This document shows, piece by piece, positions 21,461 through 29,522 of a stretch of 35,205 nt of DNA. The DNA is from a virus. The notes beneath the pieces were generated by a model. The model was not told the origin of the DNA. It saw only the letters and a program-made list of their open reading frames with translations, and made no database searches. Numbering within the stretch: position 1 is the first letter of the stretch; every line of letters begins with the position of its first letter. The position numbers were made by a program, and so were the translations under genes. The stretch lies in the IMG/VR virus record IMGVR_UViG_3300035670_000744, positions 1 through 35,205 of that record. One strand, given 5' to 3'.

Positions 21461-22498
21461 TCAGTCGTCGGTCGCTGTGGTGATCGTCACGATGTGTTCC
21501 TCGATCTTGCGCAGTGACCGCAGCTGGTCCGCAAACACGTCACCTCGCGCGCCTGGGATTGCGTCGCGGATCTTGTCGGCCCGCGACTGCAGCTGGTCGG
21601 CGAGGCTGTCGTTGCCTCGAAGGCGGGCCTCTACAGCACGGCCCAAAAGCCTGTTGGCCTGCTTTGCACTGCTGCGCACGCCGCGCGAGACCTTGAACTC
21701 CGGCATGCCGCCGGCGGCCTCGGCCAGCGAGATGCGGGTCTCATCGCGCCAGGCGGACATGTTTGACGCAGCCCGCATGGCCAGTTCGTTGCTTTCCTTG
21801 GTGACCGTCTTGATCGCCTTTGCCGTCTCAAGCGTCGCCTTTTTTTCTGTCGACTCTGCCTTCGCCGAATCGACCGCAGACTTGCCCGCTTTCTCGGTCT
21901 GAATGCGGTATTCGAGGCGATCGCGCACTTGCCTGGCGAGTATCTCCTGAACGCGCTTCTGGACGGCTTCTTCGTTGAGCACTGGCGTTTCGATCGTCGC
22001 CGGCTGGCCACCGAAGAGGCGCGTTTGCCTCTTCATCGTGTAAGCGCCTGAGCCGAGCTCGGCGATGGCCTGGCGGCGCGCGGCGATCTCTGCGTCCTGC
22101 GCGTCGTTCATGCCCTGCCCCTGCATCTTGGCCATCACGGCCTCGATGCCGACTTCGACTTTTCCGATGGCCGCGAGCGCCGATTCCTTCCACCGCTCAA
22201 AACGGCTGCCGAGGCGCGCGACCGCGGCCGCTTCAAGATTCGACAGCTTGAGGCCGGATTTCTGCAACTCCTCGATGGTCTTGCCGGTTGTCTTGGCAAG
22301 TTCCTCGAGCCGGCGCGCGTGGTCGATGCCGGCCCGCACCAGGTTGATGCCGAAGTAGGTCATGATCGCCGCGCCAACACGCGAGAACATGCTCTGCATC
22401 GCCTTGCCGAAGGCGCCGGCCTTGTGCTGTGCCCGCTGCAGCCCGCGATCGTAGTCGCTGGTGTCGAGGCCGAGTCGCTGGACGATGGAGTAGGGCAT
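21461..22498 (-). CDS. Tape-measure-like protein, 345 aa
   Basis: The N-terminus MPYSIVQRLGLDTSDYDRGL then QRAQHKAGAFGKAMQSMFSR with a GAAIMTYFGINLVRAGI hydrophobic segment is typical of tape-measure protein N-termini. The remainder is helical (RLEELAKTTGKTIEELQKSG, RLGSRFERWKESALAAIGKV, and a long charged helix from about 180). At 345 residues it is much shorter than most siphophage tape measures, predicting a short tail of roughly 50 nm at 0.15 nm per residue if the whole length counts. Its ATG shares bases with the previous stop (TGATG). Confidence 0.78.
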   Translation of the reverse strand: MPYSIVQRLGLDTSDYDRGLQRAQHKAGAFGKAMQSMFSRVGAAIMTYFGINLVRAGIDHARRLEELAKTTGKTIEELQKSGLKLSNLEAAAVARLGSRFERWKESALAAIGKVEVGIEAVMAKMQGQGMNDAQDAEIAARRQAIAELGSGAYTMKRQTRLFGGQPATIETPVLNEEAVQKRVQEILARQVRDRLEYRIQTEKAGKSAVDSAKAESTEKKATLETAKAIKTVTKESNELAMRAASNMSAWRDETRISLAEAAGGMPEFKVSRGVRSSAKQANRLLGRAVEARLRGNDSLADQLQSRADKIRDAIPGARGDVFADQLRSLRKIEEHIVTITTATDD

Positions 22499-23088
22499 CA
22501 GTTCGAGGCCTGCGCGTTCACCTGGCGCAGCCAGGCCGCGGTGGCGGCATCAGAAATCGGATTGCGCGGCCGGCCGCCTTGGCGCTGCTCGATGCGTCGC
22601 AGGTATTGCGCGAGCTCCGCGAGAGGAGTCGTCAGGATCTCCTGCCGGCTCCAGTGATACTCGCGGGCTATCGTGTCGACTAGCGCAGCCAGCCAGCAGA
22701 CCACCGGAGTCGAGGATGCGCCGCCGGCGTCGGCCCCGGCGACAAAGTCCATGAGCGCGGCCTCCAGATAGGAGCGGATCCCGGCGTCAGCCAGCTCCAG
22801 CGGGATCTGCGCGATCGAGCGAATGAAGACGTCGCGCTTCTGCAGGTCGTGCGGCTTGAACGCACGGCTGACGATCCAGAGGAAGTGCGCCACGTGGCCG
22901 GCGGATGGCTCGCCGCCGGTCACGTAGGCATTTCGAGAAACCATCAGCAGGTTTAGCCGCTCGAGCGTGAGTGGAATCACCGGAACTCCGGCGATCGGCT
23001 CGGTCGCGCCAAGGAAGGCGAGCTCGCGCAGCTCGCGCTCTCGCTGCAGTGCCTCGGCCAGACCTGGGATCTGGTCGGCCAGGCTCAC
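22498..23088 (-). CDS. Tail assembly chaperone-like protein, 196 aa
   Basis: A helical protein with MSLADQIPGLAEALQREREL at the start, VPVIPLTLERLNLLMVSRNA, GHVAHFLWIVSRAF and a C-terminal about 50 residues with TTPLAELAQYLRRIEQRQGG. The position between the tail-tube candidate and tape measure is that of the G/GT-type tail assembly chaperones. I saw no clear slippery heptamer for a programmed frameshift near its end. The assignment rests on gene order and helical composition. Confidence 0.7.
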   Translation of the reverse strand: MSLADQIPGLAEALQRERELRELAFLGATEPIAGVPVIPLTLERLNLLMVSRNAYVTGGEPSAGHVAHFLWIVSRAFKPHDLQKRDVFIRSIAQIPLELADAGIRSYLEAALMDFVAGADAGGASSTPVVCWLAALVDTIAREYHWSRQEILTTPLAELAQYLRRIEQRQGGRPRNPISDAATAAWLRQVNAQASN

Positions 23089-23089
23089 G

Positions 23090-23446
23090 TCAAGACAGCT
23101 TGAGCGCGTAGCCGATGTTGTAGACGCGCGGATCGCCCTTGCTGACCGGCGCGGACTGGCTGGTAACGACGAAGTTCTGCGCCGTGTTGAGAAACGTGTT
23201 GGTCGAAAAGGTTTCGCCGCGGAGGTCGCCCTTGTCGGCCGCGGCGTTGACCTGGATTTCGGCGGTGCCGGTCGCGTTGCCGCTTTGCCAATGATAGGCC
23301 GCGGTCGGCGTGCCGTTGGCGTCGGTCACCTCCACGCTAGAGGAGGGATAATCCAGCGTCGCGTTGTTGAAGACGTAGGTGACGTTGTTGATGGTCGCCG
23401 TGAAACTGGTGGCGACGATGTTGCCGTCGGTGTAGGGAAGAGCCAT
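23090..23446 (-). CDS. Major tail (tube) protein candidate, 118 aa
   Basis: Small beta-rich protein: MALPYTDGNIVATSFTATIN, then YVFNNATLDYPSSSVEVTDA and AYHWQSGNATGTAEIQVNAA, ending NIGYALKLS. It is encoded right after the tail-terminator candidate and just before the chaperone-like and tape-measure genes, the standard place for the tail-tube protein. Length is short for a lambda-type tube protein but within the range for simple tubes. A near-copy of its N-terminus is found in the 202-aa tail gene. Confidence 0.72.
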   Translation of the reverse strand: MALPYTDGNIVATSFTATINNVTYVFNNATLDYPSSSVEVTDANGTPTAAYHWQSGNATGTAEIQVNAAADKGDLRGETFSTNTFLNTAQNFVVTSQSAPVSKGDPRVYNIGYALKLS

Positions 23447-23468
23447 GCCATCGGCGGCATGGTCAATC

Positions 23469-23918
23469 TTACCAAGGCTTCAGGGCGAACCAGACGGAGT
23501 AGACGAGCTCGGTCGCCAGTTCGTCGAGCTCTGGATCTTTGCTCACCGTACTGCCGGCCTCGCGGACGTCCTTGACTTCGACGTAGGTGCTGGTGTTTGC
23601 GGTGACCGCGGCGTCGTTCGATACCAGCAGCTGCCGCACCTGGCCGACGTAGTTGGCGTGGTTGGCAACGTCAGTGTGCCTGGTCACCACGCGGAAAAGC
23701 CAGTCTCCGCGGTAGTCGGAGTAATAGTAGCTGTTCGAGCCGGATGAGCGCTGAATTATCCGGTCGTTCGCGATTCCGGCAGACACGAAGTCAACCTCGA
23801 GGCGCGGCGTCGCCTTCTCGGTGTTGTCGAACGTGCCGATGATCTGACTGACGACGTTGGCCGTCAGCGATTTGCCGGCATCCACGAAGATTTTCTCGAT
23901 CTGGAGTGAAGCGCTCAC
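23469..23918 (-). CDS. Tail terminator/completion protein candidate, 149 aa
   Basis: MSASLQIEKIFVDAGKSLTA starts a mixed alpha/beta protein with RLEVDFVSAGIANDRIIQRS, YYYSDYRGDWLFRVVTRHTD and LDELATELVYSVWFALKPW at the end. The order head-completion, this protein, tail-tube candidate matches the lambda gpU position, and the length is similar. The assignment is based on position and fold-like pattern. Confidence 0.7.
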   Translation of the reverse strand: MSASLQIEKIFVDAGKSLTANVVSQIIGTFDNTEKATPRLEVDFVSAGIANDRIIQRSSGSNSYYYSDYRGDWLFRVVTRHTDVANHANYVGQVRQLLVSNDAAVTANTSTYVEVKDVREAGSTVSKDPELDELATELVYSVWFALKPW

Positions 23919-23927
23919 GTGCTAGGC

Positions 23928-24539
23928 TCATCGGACAACTGCGCCGCGGCCGCGTGCTGCCGCCACGGCATCTTTGCGGAACTCCTCGTCGATCGCCCGA
24001 CGGTATTGCCGGACGCGGCCGGCCAGGATGCGGTTGAGCATGCGGCGCCCGTGGGTCACAACGGCCACGACGCCGATGTTCACCAGTTCGAGCGTGTAAG
24101 CTGCCTGACCAACCAAAACGTGCGCGGTTCCGGTCTTCGGTTTGCCTTTCTTGCTGCGCGAGTTGATGACGTAGGACGGCGCCTTCACCAGCAGGCCGAG
24201 TGCCTCGGAAATCTGGTGCCAGGACTGCTTGGTAAGGCCTCGCGCCTTGATCTTGTTGGCGATCGAGGCCTTCTGCAGCGAGAGCAACTGCTGCCAGATC
24301 AGGTCAGAGTAGCGGTGCCGCATGTTGTATCGCTTACCGCGATAGGTGCGCCACTGGCGATCCTGCTGATTCTTCACGATTTGCGCGATCTTGGCTCCCT
24401 TCGATTGGCGGACGGCAGAGGCGAGGATGACGCGCGCCTCCTCGCGGACGACCTTTTCCATGGTTCCCTTGCCGCGCGCCACCAGGTCGCGCACCATGTC
24501 GCCGAAGTGGCGGATGTCGACCGATGATCGCAGCCTCAT
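23928..24539 (-). CDS. HK97 gp10-like head-tail or neck protein candidate, 203 aa
   Basis: Basic protein starting MRLRSSVDIRHFGDMVRDLV with helical GKGTMEKVVREEARVILASA, a long basic middle and YTLELVNIGVVAVVTHGRRM near the C-terminus. It lies between the 100-aa neck candidate and the tail-terminator candidate and overlaps the preceding gene (ATGA). This is where gp10/Z-type proteins of siphophages sit. Composition and position support the assignment; no residue-level proof. Confidence 0.66.
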   Translation of the reverse strand: MRLRSSVDIRHFGDMVRDLVARGKGTMEKVVREEARVILASAVRQSKGAKIAQIVKNQQDRQWRTYRGKRYNMRHRYSDLIWQQLLSLQKASIANKIKARGLTKQSWHQISEALGLLVKAPSYVINSRSKKGKPKTGTAHVLVGQAAYTLELVNIGVVAVVTHGRRMLNRILAGRVRQYRRAIDEEFRKDAVAAARGRGAVVR

Positions 24540-24838
24540 GAGAGCTTGCGCAACTGCAGGGTGTAGGCCTGCGTGTCGGTCTGCACGTCGCGAACGGAAT
24601 AGGTGACCGAGTCGTAGACGACGTCGTTGCGCGTCGTCGGCGCCGAGGCGAACTGCGCCTTCGAAGCGACGATCACCAGATCGACCTCCGGCCGGATGCC
24701 CTGCTGCTCGAGCGTCAGGTCGCGCGCGATGCGGTCCACGACGCCAGTGTAGCTGATGTTCGCGATAGTGAACGTTTCGCCCATCAGGCTTTGGGCGAAG
24801 CTCTGTGCGGCGGTGGCGATGGCTGCGAACGTGCTCAT
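24536..24838 (-). CDS. Head-tail joining (neck) protein candidate, 100 aa
   Basis: MSTFAAIATAAQSFAQSLMG opens a beta-rich protein with ETFTIANISYTGVVDRIARD, LTLEQQGIRPEVDLVIVASK and YSVRDVQTDTQAYTLQLRKL. The size and strand pattern (a DUF-type head-tail joining fold) suit a connector between capsid and tail. The start at 24838 is chosen because it gives an ATGA overlap with the glycosyltransferase gene and avoids a long Arg/His-rich artefact. Function inferred. Confidence 0.7.
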   Translation of the reverse strand: MSTFAAIATAAQSFAQSLMGETFTIANISYTGVVDRIARDLTLEQQGIRPEVDLVIVASKAQFASAPTTRNDVVYDSVTYSVRDVQTDTQAYTLQLRKLS

Positions 24839-25653
24839 AGCTTGGCGGTGGGTTTGTCGTTGGCCTCGGCCTTGCGCGCGACGTCGTAGGCGAAGACGGC
24901 GTTGCGCAAATCCTCCTCGGCCAGCGGGTAGATGGCGCGGCCGATGTGTTTGGCCCGCACCTTGGTGTCGAGCCAGATGTCGCCGCCCATGTCGCGCCAA
25001 CGCTGGCAGAAGTAGTAGTCCTCCGAGAGATAGCGCACGCGGTCGACAACCCTGTCGCGGTAGGGCCCGACCGAGAAGAAGTCGTAGCGCGGATGGCCTC
25101 CGTTTTCGTTGTCGTCCGGCAAGTAGGCGATTTCGGGGTGCGCTGCGGCCATGGCTTCGAGGACGTCGCGGCGGATGAGCATGAAGCCCGTTCCGGCCTC
25201 GCGCACCTGCACGAGTCCGTTCGACTGCATGTCGGCGCCTGGCACGTTGTTCACGACCCAGCCCGGCACCGTGCGCTTCAGCGGATACATGCCGCAGACC
25301 ACTGGCTTGTCGTGCGAGATGAGCCGCTGAATCATCCACGGCTCGAAAACGATGTCGCAGTCGATGAAAAGTAAGTGCGTGCAGTCCTTGGCGACCGCAA
25401 GAAATGTGGCTGCCAGGTTGTTTCGCGCTCTGCAGACAAGGCTGTCGCCGCCGATCGTGCCGATCTGCGAAATCAGCTGCGTCTTGGTCAGCGTCGCAAT
25501 GACGGCGTTCATCCACTCGACATAGACCTGCGCTCCGTAACAGAGGATGCCCAGGTAGAGCTTTGGCGGGCCCTTCGGCGGATTGAGCTTGGGCGCTGGC
25601 GGCTTGGCCGGCTGCGCGGTTGGCGTGGCGGTCTCGATGATCGGATCAGGCAT
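24835..25653 (-). CDS. GT-A type glycosyltransferase, 272 aa
   Basis: The N-terminus is a Pro/Ala-rich tail (about 1-30), then KLYLGILCYGAQVYVEWMNA, CRARNNLAATFLAVAKDCTH, LLFIDCDIVFEP (DxD at 98-100), PVVCGMYPLKR and later SEDYYFCQRWRDMGGDIWLD with a VRAKHIG tail. These are the DxD, ED and closing His motifs of GT-A glycosyltransferases. It would use a nucleotide-sugar and a metal. It is the first gene after the capsid terminator and is coupled to neck genes, so it may glycosylate virion proteins or a host polymer; the acceptor is not visible. Confidence 0.85.
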   Translation of the reverse strand: MPDPIIETATPTAQPAKPPAPKLNPPKGPPKLYLGILCYGAQVYVEWMNAVIATLTKTQLISQIGTIGGDSLVCRARNNLAATFLAVAKDCTHLLFIDCDIVFEPWMIQRLISHDKPVVCGMYPLKRTVPGWVVNNVPGADMQSNGLVQVREAGTGFMLIRRDVLEAMAAAHPEIAYLPDDNENGGHPRYDFFSVGPYRDRVVDRVRYLSEDYYFCQRWRDMGGDIWLDTKVRAKHIGRAIYPLAEEDLRNAVFAYDVARKAEANDKPTAKL

Positions 25654-25710
25654 GATGTTGCGCGACCGCTCGGCCCCCTGCCGCGCGTCGCTGCCGATGG
25701 ATCGACGGTC

Positions 25711-25747
25711 AACGAAAAGGGCGTCGCCAGCAGTGCCAGCGACGCCC
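25711..25747 (-). terminator. Strong intrinsic terminator after capsid gene
   Basis: A perfect 9-bp inverted repeat GGGCGTCGC (25719-25727) and GCGACGCCC (25739-25747) with an 11-nt loop is followed on the minus strand by TTTTCGTT, the standard layout of a rho-independent terminator. It sits between the end of the capsid gene (25772) and the start of the glycosyltransferase gene (25653), so it likely reduces late transcription past the capsid unless antitermination or a new promoter acts. Confidence 0.75.
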
Positions 25748-25771
25748 TCGACGCGGTCAGGGGAAAGCCCG

Positions 25772-26662
25772 TTACGGGGCGGCCGTGCGGATGGCGTTCA
25801 GGTTGCCCGCGACGCCGACCGCGACGCCGTAGAAGGCCTCGACGGAGATGTAGTGGCGCTTGGTGTTCTCCGAGTACCACTGGCGGAACTGGAGCGGCAG
25901 GCCGGTCGACGGATCCTGCGCGTTCACGACCTCGCCGGAGAAGAACTGCGGCACAGCCGGCTGGCGCGCAGCGATCAGGAGCGCCTGCGGAGCGAGCGCG
26001 ATTCCGGCGAGGTTCTCCGAGTTGTTCGGGATCGTGTTGTACTGGATCACGTTGAACCCGGCGATCTGGCCAAGGCGGCCGGCCGCGATCATCTCGGGGT
26101 TGCCGCCCTGGATGGCCGCGGCGATGGTCGAGTCCTTGCGCAGCGTGGCCGCGTAGGTCGGCGTGATGATGAGCGAGCGCGGCTGCAGCGCGTTAGCCGT
26201 TTCGAGGCTCACATCGAGGCCGACCACGTTGGCGTAGCTGAAGTTCGCGGCGGCGATCGTGGTGTAGCTCGAGAACGCGGCGTTTGTGACCAGCGCGAGC
26301 GCGTTGGAAACCATCTGGCGCAGCACGCTGTTAACGGCCGGCCGGATGAAGACGTTTTTGAGCCAGTTCACGTCGCCGGCCTTGCTCACCTCGGAGTCGA
26401 GGAAGGCCATCGGGAAGCCGTACTCGCAGTTAAGCGTGACGGTCTTGGCCGTGCTGGTGACGTCCTGCGCGGTGTAGCCGTTGGCGACGTTCACGGCCGT
26501 CATGGCCGTGGCGACGCGGGTCGAGATCGACTCCCCACGGGTCGCGATTTCATTGCTGAAATCGGTCGTGAAGGCGTCGAACAGGAACATGCGATTTTCG
26601 AGGGTCGCGAGGGTTTCCTCGGCAATCGCGGCGAGATTGATACCACCAAGAGTGTTAGACAT
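25772..26662 (-). CDS. Major capsid protein, 296 aa
   Basis: The sequence shows capsid-like regions: MSNTLGGINLAAIAEETLAT, a segment with TAKTVTLNCEYGFPMAFLDS, then VNSVLRQMVSNALALVTNAA, ALQPRSLIITPTYAATLRKD and SGEVVNAQDPSTGLPLQFRQ, ending AGNLNAIRTAAP. The pattern recalls the P22 coat/HK97-fold lineage. There is no protein-length N-terminal delta domain, and the protease-scaffold gene lies directly upstream. Length is normal. The terminator after it fits strong expression of this abundant protein. Confidence 0.88.
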   Translation of the reverse strand: MSNTLGGINLAAIAEETLATLENRMFLFDAFTTDFSNEIATRGESISTRVATAMTAVNVANGYTAQDVTSTAKTVTLNCEYGFPMAFLDSEVSKAGDVNWLKNVFIRPAVNSVLRQMVSNALALVTNAAFSSYTTIAAANFSYANVVGLDVSLETANALQPRSLIITPTYAATLRKDSTIAAAIQGGNPEMIAAGRLGQIAGFNVIQYNTIPNNSENLAGIALAPQALLIAARQPAVPQFFSGEVVNAQDPSTGLPLQFRQWYSENTKRHYISVEAFYGVAVGVAGNLNAIRTAAP

Positions 26663-26706
26663 TGTAGGTCAGGTGAAAGCTGCGGTTGTAAGTGCTGGTG
26701 AAAGTG

Positions 26707-27711
26707 TTAGCGGGTCCGCAGAAGCATCTCGCGATGCGTGCGGTAGAACGCGCTGCGCCGGTTGGGCGGCAGTGAGTGGTAGAGCGCCCAGAAATTGTCC
26801 TTGGTCACGGTGGCGCCGTCGGCCGGCGTGGCTTCAAGCGGAGGAACACCGAGGCGCGCGGCGGACAGCGCCTGCGCGGCGGACAGCTGGCGCTCGAGGT
26901 CGGCCTTTTCGGTCGACCATGCCTTGCGCTCCTGGTCGAGCGACTCGGCCATGGCATCGCGCTCCTGCTCGAGCTCTGCGGCGCGTTTGACGAAGGCCTC
27001 GCGCTCGTCCTGCCACGTCTTCGAGGCCTTCTCGAAGTCGGACTGCAAAGCGGAGAACTGGCGCGCGATGTCGGGTTGCTCGGCCGGCGCGGCGGCTGCG
27101 GGTTCCTGGTTCATGCCGGCCGCCGGTTGGTCAACCTGCGCCGAGAATAGCCCCTCCGGATTTGCGGCCGGGCTCTTTACAAAGTCGGCCGACTCGATGC
27201 GCGCGAAGCGCTGCACCGGCATGTCGCCGAGCGCGCCTTCCGGCCGGCGCATCGACATTGCGGGCGTTTCGGTCCCGTCCTCGAGCTTCCAGACCGCCTC
27301 GCCGTCGAAGACGATCGAGAGCCCAAACTCCGTCGGAGCTGACTCGGCGAGCTCCAGCAAGATGTCGCGCTTCTCCGGTTGGTGCTCCTCGAATGCGCGA
27401 AGGAAGGAGAACTGCGAGGCCCGCAGCTTCAGCCCATCCAGGTAGAAGCCGCTGAAGAATCCGATCTGCTCGAAAAGCCTGTCGCCGCGCCAGAGACCGT
27501 CGTGCGTCGCGTAGGCCGGAAGGGAGCGGCCGAGCAGAAGCTTGGCGGCCTGTTGTACTCCGGCCTCGTCCACATAGACGCCGTGGCCGAGTGCCTCGGT
27601 CTCGCCGGTCAGGATGACGGCGTCACGGATGGTGTTGCTGGAGCGGTCGACGCGCGCGACTTCAAAGGAGGTCGACGTCTGGATCCGGCTTTGCGCTTCG
27701 AGCGTTGGCAT
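26707..27711 (-). CDS. Prohead protease fused to scaffold, 334 aa
   Basis: Residues 15-190 resemble a U35 HK97-type prohead protease: AYATHDG (H70), LFEQIGFFSGFYLDGLKLRA, then TEFGLSIVFDGE (S132). Residues about 190-300 have a Gln/Glu/Ala-rich coiled-coil, with FSALQSDFEKASKTWQDERE and AELEQERDAMAESLDQERKA, which would be the scaffold. The C-terminus has a YHSLPPNRRSAFYRTHREML segment likely for capsid binding. One gene covering both roles is common in phages with a short gene order. The start at 27711 lacks a clear SD. Confidence 0.8.
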   Translation of the reverse strand: MPTLEAQSRIQTSTSFEVARVDRSSNTIRDAVILTGETEALGHGVYVDEAGVQQAAKLLLGRSLPAYATHDGLWRGDRLFEQIGFFSGFYLDGLKLRASQFSFLRAFEEHQPEKRDILLELAESAPTEFGLSIVFDGEAVWKLEDGTETPAMSMRRPEGALGDMPVQRFARIESADFVKSPAANPEGLFSAQVDQPAAGMNQEPAAAAPAEQPDIARQFSALQSDFEKASKTWQDEREAFVKRAAELEQERDAMAESLDQERKAWSTEKADLERQLSAAQALSAARLGVPPLEATPADGATVTKDNFWALYHSLPPNRRSAFYRTHREMLLRTR

Positions 27712-27777
27712 GCCAACGCTGAAAGCGTCAACGGATTCACCATAAGCATGCGGCGCATGGTTGGCGCTGGCGGTGCT

Positions 27778-29199
27778 TCAGGCCTGCGGTTCAGCGGCAG
27801 CACTCGGTTGCAGCGTCGACAACAGCTCGCGCTCGGCGCGCAGCTTCTCGACGTGGTCCTCCAGCTTGATGCCCTGCTCGGCCAGGATGTCGGTCAGCGT
27901 GCGGATCCCGGCCTCGTAGTCGGCGCGGTCTGCATTGGAGTCGCGGCCGAAGTCGACCGTCAGGCGCGGCGGCAGGCTGAAGTCCCATTTCCACCAGTCG
28001 TCCGACTGCGGCAGCACGCCCAGGTTGATCGCCTTGGCGATGGCGTAGCCAACGCAGCGCTTGGCGACTGGTCGCAGCAGATCCTGCCGGTCTTCAACCG
28101 AGCGCATTGCCTTGGCCACGCAGAGCCGCGTGTTGGCGCCGCCGAGTTTGGACACGTCCCATGCCATTTCGTACGGCCAGCCGAGCCCGACCATGGCGTT
28201 GCGAATCAAGCGGTCCATGAAGGATTCCCAGGACTGGCCGGGCCTGTCGTTCTTCACGATCTCGATCTTCGATCCGGTGCCGGCCTGGAAGTAGCGATAG
28301 GCGCCGCCGGCGAGCGTCTGCGTCGTCAGGCCGGTCGCGCCCTGCGCCGGCTGCACGTCGCTGGCCGTCAAAGCAAACTCCGGGTCCTCCGGGTTCGGCA
28401 TGCCGGTCATGTTGTGCTCGACCAGGCCGAGCTCGCTCGCGAGCATGGCGGCCTTTTCCTCATAGCCCTGCGTCGTCATGAGCGAGCGCAGGTCGTTGAT
28501 CGCGTGCGTGAAGCCGGGGAATCCGCGCGCCTGGTCGTACCACTCCGGCTCGAAGATGTGGATGACGTCACGCGCGCTGACGTCGCGATCCGTCTTTTCG
28601 CTGTCGCCGAGCAGGCGGTAGGCGACCGGACGACCGGAGCGGTTGAAGATGACGCCGTTGCGGATCGGCAGGCCGTTGTAGCGCCCGCCCTTGACCTCGG
28701 TGTCGTAGCTGCGCGAACCGATGCGGTGCGCTGGGATCACCTGGATGGCCGGATAGCCGTCGGTCTGCTCGGTCAGCAGGATCGCGACGTCGCCGTCTCG
28801 GTCGACGGAGATGGACAGCAGGAACAGGACCGTGACGAAGTCGTAGTTTGGCCCGCGCGCGTCGGCCACGCCGTACCACTCCTGCGACAGCCACTCGGTG
28901 GCGCGTTGCCCCCACGCGGTATCCTGGCCGCGAAACTCCGGCTGCCAGGCGCGACCGACCGAGTACATGGCTTTGTCCGAGATGGCGCCCTTCGCGGGTC
29001 CGAGGTTGGCGTAGAGCTTGCGGCTGGCGGCGACCAGTTGGCGCCACTCGGTGGCGCTGACTTCCTTGTCGATCGCGCCGTAGGAGTACATCCACTGCGG
29101 CAGGTGCCCTGGATTCTGCGCGCCCTCGATGAGTCGCGACGTTTCCCACTTTTTGTGCCGGCGCACCGGCGCGGGCTGCCCGTACTGGTCGAGGATCAT
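27778..29199 (-). CDS. Portal protein, lambda-B type, 473 aa
   Basis: Start MILDQYGQPAPVRRHKKWET, then WMYSYGAIDKEVSATEWRQL, KGAISDKAMYSVGRAWQPEF, DVAILLTEQTDGYPAIQVIP and AHRIGSRSYD, and DVIHIFEPEWYDQARGFPGF. These are hallmark regions of lambda-family portals (a long-lived clip and crown with DVIH then FEPEW near a loop). It would form the dodecameric ring at the capsid vertex for DNA entry. The start at 29199 is chosen because it overlaps the connector stop (ATGA) and the first 103 residues of the longer reading are low-complexity Arg-rich. Confidence 0.9.
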   Translation of the reverse strand: MILDQYGQPAPVRRHKKWETSRLIEGAQNPGHLPQWMYSYGAIDKEVSATEWRQLVAASRKLYANLGPAKGAISDKAMYSVGRAWQPEFRGQDTAWGQRATEWLSQEWYGVADARGPNYDFVTVLFLLSISVDRDGDVAILLTEQTDGYPAIQVIPAHRIGSRSYDTEVKGGRYNGLPIRNGVIFNRSGRPVAYRLLGDSEKTDRDVSARDVIHIFEPEWYDQARGFPGFTHAINDLRSLMTTQGYEEKAAMLASELGLVEHNMTGMPNPEDPEFALTASDVQPAQGATGLTTQTLAGGAYRYFQAGTGSKIEIVKNDRPGQSWESFMDRLIRNAMVGLGWPYEMAWDVSKLGGANTRLCVAKAMRSVEDRQDLLRPVAKRCVGYAIAKAINLGVLPQSDDWWKWDFSLPPRLTVDFGRDSNADRADYEAGIRTLTDILAEQGIKLEDHVEKLRAERELLSTLQPSAAAEPQA

Positions 29200-29486
29200 T
29201 GGAAGACGGCTTTGGCGCGCGACGTCGGCCTGGTCATGCCCGACTCGAGCACCTGCAGCGCATATTCTGTGGCCGAGAGTAGGTCCGCTTCCGTCCAGCC
29301 GCCGGCCGGAACTTGCAGCGAGGTCGTTTTGCCGTTGACGCTGACGCTGATGATCTGGGCGCCGCCTCGCGTCGAGATGTTGGTGAACGAGCCGGACGCC
29401 AGCGTCTGCAGGTATTGCTGCGGGTTCGCGTTCTGGTTGGCGACGCGCAGGATGCTCGAAACAAGGAGGCGGAAGTTGCCGGCCAT
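29196..29486 (-). CDS. gpW-like head-tail connector candidate, 96 aa
   Basis: Between the portal and terminase-side modules lies a small protein, MAGNFRLLVSSILRVANQNA, then GSFTNISTRGGAQIISVSVN, GKTTSLQVPAGGWTEADLLS and ATEYALQVLESGMTR. The pattern (short helix, beta hairpin with a GKT turn, helix) is compatible with gpW-type joining proteins, and in lambda-like phages such a gene precedes the portal. The DNA-level proof is weak, so confidence is moderate. Confidence 0.62.
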   Translation of the reverse strand: MAGNFRLLVSSILRVANQNANPQQYLQTLASGSFTNISTRGGAQIISVSVNGKTTSLQVPAGGWTEADLLSATEYALQVLESGMTRPTSRAKAVFQ

Positions 29487-29522
29487 TTGTGACCGGCGCG
29501 GTCGTCAACGGCTGGCGGACAG

